From: Streptomyces celluloflavus
GTDB taxonomy: Bacteria; Actinomycetota; Actinomycetes; Streptomycetales; Streptomycetaceae
DNA: 64,000 bases
NCBI GenBank assembly: GCA_000720995.1
Contig: JOEL01000007.1
Span: 144,679-208,678 of the forward strand
Direction of reading: 5' to 3'
The notes below the pieces were generated by a model, which was given only the letters and a program-made list of their open reading frames with translations, had not been told where the DNA came from and did no database searches. Shown piece after piece: positions 7,115 to 14,199 of the stretch. Numbering within the stretch: position 1 is the stretch's first letter; every line of letters starts with the position of its first letter. A program made the position numbers and the translations under genes.

Positions 7115-8073
7115 CGTCCGCTACCGCCCTTGTTCCCATGGACGATGTCGCCCTGGTTGCCGTACACGGTGCCGGCCTTGCTGCCGCCGACGTAATCACC
7201 CGCGAACCTATTGAGATTCTGACCGCCTTCGACCGTCCCGGTGTTGACGATTCCCCCGTCGACATGTGTCACCGCGACCGATCGGCCGGATTCCCCGCGC
7301 GCAGGACTGTCGCCGTTGGCCGGTGCATCGCCGGCCGCGGACTTGCCGTCGTGCGCATCGGAGGTGTGCGGGCCGTCGGCCACCTGCTCGCCGAGGATGC
7401 GTCGGTCGTACAGCCCACCGGACGGGGCGGGCACGTGCAGCCAGGCCCGTTGCTCGAATCGCTTGCCCTCGACGGTGGCGGGCACCTCGATGAAGTAGTC
7501 GCTGTGCCGTCCGACATATCCGCCGGCCACCGCGTCCTGATAGCAACGGTCGGAGAGGATGGCGGCCACCTGGGTGATGTTCTCGCTGGAAGACGCCAGA
7601 ATGGCCTTGACGGGCCGGGAGTCCAGCAGCCGATGGGTGTCGTTGCGCGCCGTTCCGTTGCCGTCGTACTCCTCTCCCGAATCCGGCAGCGGGCCGATGT
7701 GCAGGCTCACCCGCAGCCGGATACGTACCGCACCCGTGGAGTTCACATTGAATTCGGTGAGTACGTTCTGCAGGGTTCCCAGCCATGGGTGGATGACGAA
7801 AGGCATTGCCGCCGGATCGAATCCGAAGACATAGCCGTCCCCGGTCGAGTTGGGGAATCGCCGGTCTGCCCACACATAGCCGAGTTCGGCGCGCTGGAAG
7901 GACTCCTGAAGGAGCTGCGGAATGAGGCGGCTGATCGCTCCGTGCTCGATCGCCGGATAGCCGGTGAAGTCCTTGGCATCGACGGCGACGATGCCCCGGT
8001 ACGGAGGAAGCCGACGGCTGGCGGTACGGGGACCGGCGGTGGCCTCGGGCAACGGCTGGCGGGACTCGGACAT
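7111..8073 (-). CDS. Class III nucleotide cyclase (PycC-like) with Gly/Asn-rich C-terminal motif
   Basis: A 320-residue protein and first gene of the operon. Residues about 25-215 read as a class III nucleotidyl cyclase domain: YRGIVAVDAKDFTGY with the first metal Asp (D32), FPNSTGDGYVFGF with the second (D79), then RLRVSLHIGPL in place of the cyclase core strand. Single-domain cyclases beside a Pycsar TM effector are the PycC arrangement, which makes cCMP or cUMP; the nucleotide here cannot be read from sequence. The C-terminal ~50 residues hold GGIVNTGTVEGGQNL followed by further Gly-Asn-Gln repeats (GTVYGNQGD, IVHGNKGG), matching the N-terminal motif of the next gene product. The ATG follows AAAGGA. 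Confidence 0.82.
   Translation of the reverse strand: MSESRQPLPEATAGPRTASRRLPPYRGIVAVDAKDFTGYPAIEHGAISRLIPQLLQESFQRAELGYVWADRRFPNSTGDGYVFGFDPAAMPFVIHPWLGTLQNVLTEFNVNSTGAVRIRLRVSLHIGPLPDSGEEYDGNGTARNDTHRLLDSRPVKAILASSSENITQVAAILSDRCYQDAVAGGYVGRHSDYFIEVPATVEGKRFEQRAWLHVPAPSGGLYDRRILGEQVADGPHTSDAHDGKSAAGDAPANGDSPARGESGRSVAVTHVDGGIVNTGTVEGGQNLNRFAGDYVGGSKAGTVYGNQGDIVHGNKGGSGR
7213..7254 (-). other. C-terminal INTG-GGQ motif of the cyclase
   Basis: Codes for G274-L287 (GIVNTGTVEGGQNL) of the cyclase, followed by Gly/Asn/Gln-rich repeats to the end of the protein. The segment lies outside the catalytic domain after a disordered linker, as expected for a detachable assembly motif rather than part of the enzyme fold. 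Confidence 0.6.
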
Positions 8074-8112
8074 CGGGATTCCTTTGCGGAGTTCGCGGAC
8101 AGGGTGTCGTGC

Positions 8113-8151
8113 GGTGACCGGTTCGGCGTCGGGGCTGCCGAACCGGTCACC
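8113..8151. terminator. 15-bp hairpin between Crp/Fnr gene and cyclase operon
   Basis: Arms ggtgaccggttcggc (8113-8127) and its exact complement (8137-8151) flank a 9-nt loop. It lies downstream of the Crp/Fnr gene and 40 bp before the cyclase start. There is no T-tract on the minus strand, so it may act as a factor-assisted terminator of the regulator gene or as a protein-binding site controlling the operon. Confidence 0.6.
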
Positions 8152-8234
8152 TGAGATTCGCGTGAGCGCGCCTTCCCGTGTGCCTTCTCAGTGCAGATAC
8201 CGCGTGACGCGCACCACATCCGGCGGTGCCGGCA

Positions 8235-8927
8235 TCACCCGCCGAGGGCCTCGGCGGTGCGGCGCAGCGCGCGCAGATCGGTGATCACAATGCCCATCCG
8301 CCGGGTCTGGACCTGCTCAGGCCCCAGTTCCGCGAGCTTCGCGGTGATCGTGTTGCGGGACGTCCGCAGATGCTGGGCCAGCTCATGACGTGTCAGGGCC
8401 AGTTCCAGTGACTGGTCGGCACGGTGCGCGGCATGGCCCGAGATATCGGCCAACCGCACCAGGGCCGCTGCCAGCCGGGCCAGCGCGTCGCCGCCCCCGC
8501 GCGCCTGGTCCGACTCCCGCAGCCGGGTGAAGGCGTAGCGCAGCAGCACGGGGAACAGGTCATGCCCGGCAGCGAAGCGGGTGAACTGCGCCTTGCTCAG
8601 GACGGCGACAGCGCAGTGCGACAGCGCCTCGACACTCGCCAGCCGCACCCCGTCGTCCAACACCGCGATTTCGCCGAGGAGTTCACCGGGACCGCGGAAG
8701 GCCAGCAGGGTGAGCTCGCCGTTCCGCTCGCGCCGGATCACCTTGACCACTCCGCTGAGCACGGCCAGCACGTGCGTACCGGGTTCGTCCTGCCGCAACA
8801 GCACGTCCCCGGCCTGGTGCCGACGCTCGACGGCGGGCTCCAGCAGGTCGGCCCAGACCGCCTCCCCCACAAAGCCACGCAACGTCCGGCCGGCCGGGTC
8901 CGCCGTTCCACCCACGTGGTCACTCAT
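8235..8927 (-). CDS. Crp/Fnr family regulator with cyclic-nucleotide-binding domain
   Basis: A 230-residue regulator. Residues about 20-135 form the cNMP-binding barrel, with a phosphate-binding cassette GELLGEIAVLDDGVRLASVEA that keeps the conserved Gly-Glu, Arg and distal Ser. A long dimerisation helix follows. A C-terminal winged helix (about 150-220) contains LTRHELAQHLRTSRNTITAKLAELG, a typical Crp recognition helix. No Fe-S cysteines are present, so the FNR type is unlikely. It lies immediately upstream of, and on the same strand as, the cyclase operon, with a hairpin between them, making it a candidate sensor of the cyclase product. That link rests on position and pocket residues only. 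Confidence 0.88.
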   Translation of the reverse strand: MSDHVGGTADPAGRTLRGFVGEAVWADLLEPAVERRHQAGDVLLRQDEPGTHVLAVLSGVVKVIRRERNGELTLLAFRGPGELLGEIAVLDDGVRLASVEALSHCAVAVLSKAQFTRFAAGHDLFPVLLRYAFTRLRESDQARGGGDALARLAAALVRLADISGHAAHRADQSLELALTRHELAQHLRTSRNTITAKLAELGPEQVQTRRMGIVITDLRALRRTAEALGG

Positions 8928-8936
8928 ACCGTGACC
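8918..8936. promoter_or_regulatory. Inverted repeat over the Crp/Fnr start codon
   Basis: ggtcac-N7-gtgacc, with perfect 6-bp arms, spans the start codon of the Crp/Fnr gene (ATG 8925-8927 on the minus strand). The position fits autoregulation by a dimeric regulator, most simply the encoded protein. Confidence 0.4.
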
Positions 8937-9054
8937 CTAGAAAAGACTCCGCCGGCCGCGCAGAGAAACCGGATGAACAGGCACCGCCGTAAGCGCGTGC
9001 AGCCGTGGTCCCCAGGGGCTGTTCATGGACGTCGGCCCCGGTGTGGCCGGCGAT

Positions 9055-10278
9055 TCACGCCCGCCGCAGCGCCAGTACCGCGTTGTGCCCGCCGAAGCCG
9101 AAGGAGTGGCTGATGGCGCGTTCGACGGGGTGGGTCAGCGGCAGCTTGGTGACGCAGTTGATGTCGAACTCGGGGGCCGGGGCGTCGAGGTTGGCGATGG
9201 GCGGTACGACGCCGTGCTGGAGGGTCAGGACGGTCAGTCCGGCCTCGATGGCGCCGGCCGCGCCCATGCAGTGGCCCAGTACGCCCTTGGGGGCGGTGAC
9301 CGGCGGGCTGTGCGGGTAGACCCGGCTGATCAGGGCGGCCTCGGTGGCGTCGTTGAGCGGGGTGGAGGTGCCGTGCGCGTTGACGTGTTCGACGTCGGCG
9401 GCCTGCCAGCCCGCGTCGCGCAGCGCCGCCCGGACCGCCGCTTCGGCGATGGCGCCGGAGGGGTGCGGGCTGGTGGGGTGGTGGGCGTCGGTGGTGGCAC
9501 CGGCGCCCGCGATCAGCGCGCGCGGGCGGGCGCCGCGGGACCGGGCGTCGGCCTCGCGTTCCAGCACCATGATCGCGGCGCCTTCGCCCATGACCAGCCC
9601 CGCCCGGTCGGCGGCGAACGGCCGGGACAGCAGCGCCGGGTCGCCGTCCGCGCGGGCCGCCGCGCCGGACCGGCCGAAACCGGTCATGACGACCGGGACC
9701 ACGATCGCCTCGGTGGCCCCGGCCACGGCGATATCGCACTGTCCGGCGGCCAGCAGATCACGCGCCACGGACAGCGCCGTCACCCCGGACGAGCACGCCG
9801 TGCACGGCGCCATGCTGGGCCCGGTGGCGCGCATCTCGATGGCGATCTCGGCGGCCGGCATGTTCGGAATGGTGAGCAGCACGGCATGCGGTGAGGTGGC
9901 CTCGGGCCCGCGCCGGTCCAGCCGTACGGCCTGGTCGGCCAGGCCCACGGCCCCGCCGCTGCTGGTCCCGACGACGACCGCGACCCGGGTGCCGTCCCAG
10001 GTCGCGGGGGAGAGCCCGGCGTCGGCGACGGCCTCCCGCGCGGCGAGCAGCGCGAGCTTGACGTAGCGCCCCATCCGGAACGCCGACCGGCCGCCGACCG
10101 CGTCGTCCAGGTCGATGCCGTCGACGGTGCAGGCGAAGTCGACGGTGCTGCCGCGGAGTTCGGGAACGGTGCGGGCGAGGGAGCGGCCGGCGCACACCCC
10201 CTCCCAGGTGGCGGCGGTGTCATGGCCGGCCGGGGTGATCATCCCCAGGCCGGTGACGGCGATGGCGGGCCTGGTCAT
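9055..10278 (-). CDS. Beta-ketoacyl-ACP synthase, KAS II type
   Basis: A 407-residue condensing enzyme of the FabF/KAS II family. It keeps the nucleophile Cys in CTACSSG (about residue 162) and both active-site His motifs, VNAHGTSTPLND and VLGHCMGAAGA. It should elongate an acyl chain on an ACP by decarboxylative Claisen condensation. The start ATG overlaps the stop of the ACP gene just upstream (ATGA), so the pair is translationally coupled and the ACP is the probable carrier. It closes the acyl-synthase cluster. The nucleophile Cys argues against a chain-length factor, in which it is normally Gln. Confidence 0.92.
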   Translation of the reverse strand: MTRPAIAVTGLGMITPAGHDTAATWEGVCAGRSLARTVPELRGSTVDFACTVDGIDLDDAVGGRSAFRMGRYVKLALLAAREAVADAGLSPATWDGTRVAVVVGTSSGGAVGLADQAVRLDRRGPEATSPHAVLLTIPNMPAAEIAIEMRATGPSMAPCTACSSGVTALSVARDLLAAGQCDIAVAGATEAIVVPVVMTGFGRSGAAARADGDPALLSRPFAADRAGLVMGEGAAIMVLEREADARSRGARPRALIAGAGATTDAHHPTSPHPSGAIAEAAVRAALRDAGWQAADVEHVNAHGTSTPLNDATEAALISRVYPHSPPVTAPKGVLGHCMGAAGAIEAGLTVLTLQHGVVPPIANLDAPAPEFDINCVTKLPLTHPVERAISHSFGFGGHNAVLALRRA

Positions 10279-10520
10279 CGGCGGCCGCTCATCGCGGCGC
10301 CGCCGATGAACGCGCTGATCTCGGCGAGCGTGGCGTCCTTGTAGAGCTTGTCGGCGTCCGCGTCGACGCCCAGGTGCTCCTTGATGATGACGGCGAACTC
10401 GGCGACGGCCAGGGAGTCCATCTCCAGGCTGTCCATCGTGGAGTCCGGGCGGATGTCCTCCGCGGGCACCTTGAAGGTCTGGGTGAGCACCTCGGCGATC
10501 TTGGGGTGGAGCGTGTTCAT
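10275..10520 (-). CDS. Acyl carrier protein
   Basis: An 81-residue ACP. Helix 2 carries the phosphopantetheine attachment site, with Ser in the second DSL of STMDSLEMDSLAVAEF. The surrounding acidic residues and the KIAEVLTQTFKV start are typical of type II ACPs. AAAGGAC lies upstream of the ATG. It overlaps the following KAS gene by 4 bp. It most likely shuttles the growing acyl chain among the three condensing enzymes of this cluster rather than serving primary fatty acid synthesis, since no fabD or fabG neighbours it. Confidence 0.93.
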   Translation of the reverse strand: MNTLHPKIAEVLTQTFKVPAEDIRPDSTMDSLEMDSLAVAEFAVIIKEHLGVDADADKLYKDATLAEISAFIGGAAMSGRR

Positions 10521-10648
10521 GACGTCCTTTGTCCTCTCGTGGCCTTCGCAGATATATATGGAGAGTTGAATAACTTCGGCCGGAGCCCGGATGCCCGACA
10601 CGCCAGGACATTCCGTATATTCCGGATAACTCGATTCGGATCCGCCGG

Positions 10649-10843
10649 TTACGGGATGCGGTGCCCGGTGGGCGCGGCCGTTCCCGGGGTGCGGCGCCCC
10701 GGACCGGCGGCCCGCCCGTACGGCTTCCCCAGCCAGTGCACGACGGCGTAGGTGGTGCCCCAGTACGCCAGCAGCACGGCGCGCACGCCGGCTCCCGCCG
10801 CTGCCTCGTACATGCGGCAAGCGCCCCTCGCGCCCCTCATCAC
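10649..10843 (-). CDS. Small hypothetical protein in the acyl-synthase cluster
   Basis: A 64-residue reading frame whose GTG start overlaps the stop of the acyl-CoA oxidase-like gene (GTGA), as true coupled genes here do. It has one moderately hydrophobic stretch (GVRAVLLAYWGTTYAVVHWL) and a basic Pro/Gly-rich tail, and resembles no family I know. It might be a membrane-associated helper. The overlap and the aromatic hydrophobic core support it; the low-complexity tail argues for caution. Confidence 0.45.
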   Translation of the reverse strand: MMRGARGACRMYEAAAGAGVRAVLLAYWGTTYAVVHWLGKPYGRAAGPGRRTPGTAAPTGHRIP

Positions 10844-12828
10844 GCCCCCCGCGAATGCGCCGCACCGCCCCGGCCGGCCACCTGGGCCACATCGGGCACC
10901 CCGGCCACATCGGACTCGCCCGGTGCGTCCGGCGGCGCCGATGCGTCAGCCGCACCGGCCCCCGCGTGCCACGCCGCCTCCGGGTCGTCGTACGCGTCGA
11001 CGTACCCCGGCTGCGTGATCGGCCAGCCGGCCAGCAGCTCTTCGGGCAGCGCGAACGACTCGACCACCGTGGGGGCGTGCCCGGCCACCTCGCCGATCAG
11101 CTGCTCGACGGCCTCCTGGAGTAACTCGACCTGGGAGGCGACGAGATGGCCGGCAGCCAGGAGGTCACCGGTGTTGCGGCCGAGCCACTGGAGGGCGAAG
11201 AGCCGTTCCAGGGCGTGCAGGAGGTCGCGGGCCGGCCCGGCGGGCAGACCGGCCACCGCCCCGGCGAACGCCTCGGCGGCCTGCCGGTACGCGTACGCCT
11301 CGACGGCGCGCAGCGCGGGTCCGGACGCCGCGTTCCACCGCGCCAGCGGGTCGCCGCCCGGCGCCCGGCGCATCCGCTGCTGGGCGCGGACGAACCAGAT
11401 GCGTTCGACGGCCGCCGCCAGCCGGCCGAGGAAACGGGTGTCGGCGAGATCGCCGGGCGCCGTACGCGCGGCCGGCGGGGCGGGCGGCGGCGGGGCGCCG
11501 AAGAGCATCTCGGCGGCCGCCTTGGCGTGTACGGCGATGTTGTCGCCCTCCGCGGTGATGGTGCCCTCGATGGCGGTCACCAGGCGGCTGATGCCGTTGT
11601 TCGCCAACAGCCCCTGCGCACCGCAGCGTTCGCGGCACTCGATGATGACGTCCCGGGCCCGCCAGGTGATCCACCCCTTGGCGATGGCCACCAGCCGCTC
11701 CGCGTCGTCCCGGTCCGCGGCCGTGTGCGCCTCCCACCGGGCGAGGGCCCTGCGGTGCAGCAGGCTCATCGCGAAGACGGTGGCCAGCGCCCCGGCGAGC
11801 GGCCCGTGGTGGCTGCGGTGCGCGGACACCGGCACCCGCTGCGCGGCCCTGGCCCCGGAGATGTGGCGGTGCCCGCCGTAGCGGACGGCGATGGCGAGCG
11901 CCGTACGGGCGCCGCCGACGGCCGAGGCGCTCATACAGAGTTTGCCCGGGGTGACCCGGCCGATCGAGAGCAGGAAGCGGCGGCGGCGGTTGCCGAGGCC
12001 GCTGTGGAACTCCCCGTCCGCGCCCAGCCGTCCCTGGTCGCCCGCCAGCAGCGCGTCGCGCCCCACGAAGACCCGGTCGAACGAGGTCAGGCAGTGGTCG
12101 ACCGGGCTGCCCAGCCGCGCCGGCAGCCGGCGCACCCGTACGCCCGGCAGGGCCCGGGTCCCGTCGGTCAGCGGCGTCAGGAAGAGGAACGCCCCCTGGT
12201 CGGTGCCGTCGACGAGCAGCCGGGCCGCCACCAGACCGGACTTGGGGCCGCCGGCCGGGCTGGTGTTGGGCATGAACTTCTGCGCCCCGGCGTTCGGTGT
12301 GTGCAGTACGAACCCGTCCCGCCCGGCGTCGTAGGTGGCCGTGGTCTCCAGGGCCGTCGCGTCGTTGCCGTGCGCGACCTCCGTACACAGGAAGGTGCCC
12401 ACCTGCCGCATCGTCAGGAAGTCGGTCAGGTCCCGGCCGCCCCCGCCGTCGGGGCCGGGACCGGGGTGGGCGGCGGGGGCGGCGGGGCCCGGTCCGTGGT
12501 CGAGGAGGCTGCCGAGGAAGAGGTTGTAGTGGATGCCCGCGACGGTGGTCAGGGCCGGGTCGACCGGTCCGAACCACTCGTGCAGCGCCGCCAGCGCGCG
12601 GGGGTCGGCGGCCAGTCGCGCACCGCCGTCGAGTGCGTCGTTGAGGGCTCTGAGCCGCCGGTACACGAGCGTGAGCCGGTCCTCGGAAGAGCCGTCCGGC
12701 ATGCGGCGGAACGATTCTGTTGCGATCAGCCGCCGCCAGGGTTCGTGCTCCGTGGCGAAGTCGTCGCCGAACAGCACCCGCGTCAACCTGCGGGCCGTGG
12801 GCACCGCCACCGAGTTACTTTTGGTCAT
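10840..12828 (-). CDS. Acyl-CoA dehydrogenase/oxidase family flavoprotein
   Basis: A 662-residue protein of acyl-CoA oxidase (ACOX) size and architecture. It has an N-terminal helical domain, a central beta domain with a TFLCTEVAHGND segment corresponding to the FAD/substrate strand of ACOX, then C-terminal helices (IGRVTPGKLCMSASAVGGARTAL, CGAQGLLANNGI, EGDNIAVHAKAAAEMLFG). Family members introduce a trans-2 double bond into acyl thioesters using FAD. Within this cluster it may desaturate an ACP- or CoA-bound chain. The start MTKSNSV is the best protein-level choice but lacks a clear ribosome site; a TTG 27 bp upstream is the alternative. The last ~40 residues are Ala/Asp/Gly-rich and probably disordered. 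Confidence 0.85.
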   Translation of the reverse strand: MTKSNSVAVPTARRLTRVLFGDDFATEHEPWRRLIATESFRRMPDGSSEDRLTLVYRRLRALNDALDGGARLAADPRALAALHEWFGPVDPALTTVAGIHYNLFLGSLLDHGPGPAAPAAHPGPGPDGGGGRDLTDFLTMRQVGTFLCTEVAHGNDATALETTATYDAGRDGFVLHTPNAGAQKFMPNTSPAGGPKSGLVAARLLVDGTDQGAFLFLTPLTDGTRALPGVRVRRLPARLGSPVDHCLTSFDRVFVGRDALLAGDQGRLGADGEFHSGLGNRRRRFLLSIGRVTPGKLCMSASAVGGARTALAIAVRYGGHRHISGARAAQRVPVSAHRSHHGPLAGALATVFAMSLLHRRALARWEAHTAADRDDAERLVAIAKGWITWRARDVIIECRERCGAQGLLANNGISRLVTAIEGTITAEGDNIAVHAKAAAEMLFGAPPPPAPPAARTAPGDLADTRFLGRLAAAVERIWFVRAQQRMRRAPGGDPLARWNAASGPALRAVEAYAYRQAAEAFAGAVAGLPAGPARDLLHALERLFALQWLGRNTGDLLAAGHLVASQVELLQEAVEQLIGEVAGHAPTVVESFALPEELLAGWPITQPGYVDAYDDPEAAWHAGAGAADASAPPDAPGESDVAGVPDVAQVAGRGGAAHSRGA

Positions 12829-12969
12829 TAAGGTCACGCCGGGAGGAACGACCAAGGGACGGCGAGGACACTCCTCACGGTCCCTCGATCAGATCTCCGA
12901 TCGGAGACCCACGCCGGCCGCCGGTGAACGCGTCCGCCGGCCCCGCCCGGAGCCCGGTCGCGGCCGGCC

Positions 12970-14199
12970 TCAGGCCCGCCGGAAGGCCAGCGCGACATTG
13001 TGCCCGCCGAAGCCGAACGAATGGCTGACGGCGGTCTCGACCTGCTGCACCCGCGGCTCCTTGGTGACGCAGTCGAGGTCGTAGTCGAACGGCAGCGCGT
13101 CGAGGTTGGCGATCGGCGGGATGACCCCGCGCTCCAGGGTCAGTACGGTCGCCACCGCCTCGATCGCCCCGGCCGCCGCGAGCGTGTGCCCGACCACGCC
13201 CTTGGGCGCGGTGACCGGCGGGCGGTGCGGAAAGAGCCGGGAGATCAGCCCGGCCTCCATGGCGTCGTTGAGCGGGGTCGAGGTGCCGTGCGCGTTGACG
13301 TGCCCGACCTCGTCGGGCCGCCAGCCCGCCTGGTGCACCGCCGCCGCCACCGCCGCCTGGGCGACGGTGCCGTTCGGGCCGGGCGCGGTGGGGTGGTAGG
13401 CGTCCGTGGTGGACCCCGTCCCGGCGAGCAGCGCGCGCGACCGGCCGCCGCGGGCCCGGACGTCGGCGGTCCGCTCCAGTACGACCACGGCGGCGCCCTC
13501 GCCGATGACGAACCCGTCCCGGTCCGCGGCGAACGGCCGCGACGCCCCGGCCGGGTCCGCCGTCCGCCGGGACAGCGCCCCCATCCGCGCGAACGCCGTC
13601 ACCACCAGCGGCGTCAGCACCGCCTCGGCGCCGCCGGCCACCACCACATCGCACTGCCCGGTGGCCAGCAGGTCCCGGCCCAGGGCGATCGCGCCGGCCC
13701 CCGAGGCGCAGGCGGTGGCGGGCGCCATGCTGGGGCCGCGCGCGCCGAGCGCGATGGCGACCTCCCCCGCGGCCGCGTTGGGGATCATCATCGGCACCAG
13801 CAGCGGGGAGACCGCGTCCGGTCCCCGGGCGTCCAGCTTCCGTGCGCCGTCGATGAGTACGGAGACCCCGCCGACGCCGACGCCGAGCACCACCCCCACC
13901 CGCCCGCCGTCCCACTCCGCCGGGGAGAGCCCGGCGTCCGCCACCGCCTGCCGGGCGGCGATCAGCGCCAGCTTCACGAACCGCGCCATCCGCCACACCG
14001 AGCGCCCGCCCACGGCCTCGTCCAGATCCAGCCCCTCGACGGCACAGGCGAAGTCCACCGGCAGCCCGGCCAGTTCGTCCTGCCGACGGGCGGTGGATCG
14101 CCCGGCGCACAGCCCCGCCCAGAAGGTCTCCTCGTCCGCGCCGGCGGGGGTCACCATCCCCATTCCCGTCACCGCGACGCTCATATCAACCTGCGTCAT
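12970..14199 (-). CDS. Beta-ketoacyl-ACP synthase, KAS II type (second copy)
   Basis: A 409-residue FabF-type condensing enzyme with the nucleophile Cys in ATACASGAGAIA (about residue 164) and the His motifs VNAHGTSTPLND and VVGHTLAAAGA. It is a paralogue of the KAS at 9055-10278 with the same overall layout, but clearly diverged. The ATG at 14199 follows GGGAG and lies 14 bp inside the end of the KAS III gene; an internal ATG at 14184 is an alternative. Two catalytic KAS II enzymes in one cluster suggest division of labour by chain length or sequential condensation. Both retain the nucleophile, so this is not a KS-alpha/CLF pair. Confidence 0.92.
   Translation of the reverse strand: MTQVDMSVAVTGMGMVTPAGADEETFWAGLCAGRSTARRQDELAGLPVDFACAVEGLDLDEAVGGRSVWRMARFVKLALIAARQAVADAGLSPAEWDGGRVGVVLGVGVGGVSVLIDGARKLDARGPDAVSPLLVPMMIPNAAAGEVAIALGARGPSMAPATACASGAGAIALGRDLLATGQCDVVVAGGAEAVLTPLVVTAFARMGALSRRTADPAGASRPFAADRDGFVIGEGAAVVVLERTADVRARGGRSRALLAGTGSTTDAYHPTAPGPNGTVAQAAVAAAVHQAGWRPDEVGHVNAHGTSTPLNDAMEAGLISRLFPHRPPVTAPKGVVGHTLAAAGAIEAVATVLTLERGVIPPIANLDALPFDYDLDCVTKEPRVQQVETAVSHSFGFGGHNVALAFRRA

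Noticed and set aside
4970-7195. Long plus-strand frame opposite the STAND-like gene
   Set aside because: Shadow frame; the minus-strand gene has overlaps, motifs and codon bias.
7111-8073. Diguanylate cyclase (GGDEF) identity for the cyclase
   Set aside because: No GGDEF-like turn; the two metal Asp motifs and the RLRVSLHIGPL strand fit class III nucleotidyl cyclases.
8235-8927. FNR-type oxygen sensor
   Set aside because: The protein lacks the N-terminal cysteine cluster needed for a [4Fe-4S] centre.
9055-14199. Two KAS genes as a ketosynthase/chain-length-factor pair of an aromatic type II polyketide
   Set aside because: Both proteins keep the nucleophile Cys (CTACSSG and ATACASG), while a chain-length factor would have Gln, and no aromatase or cyclase genes are present.
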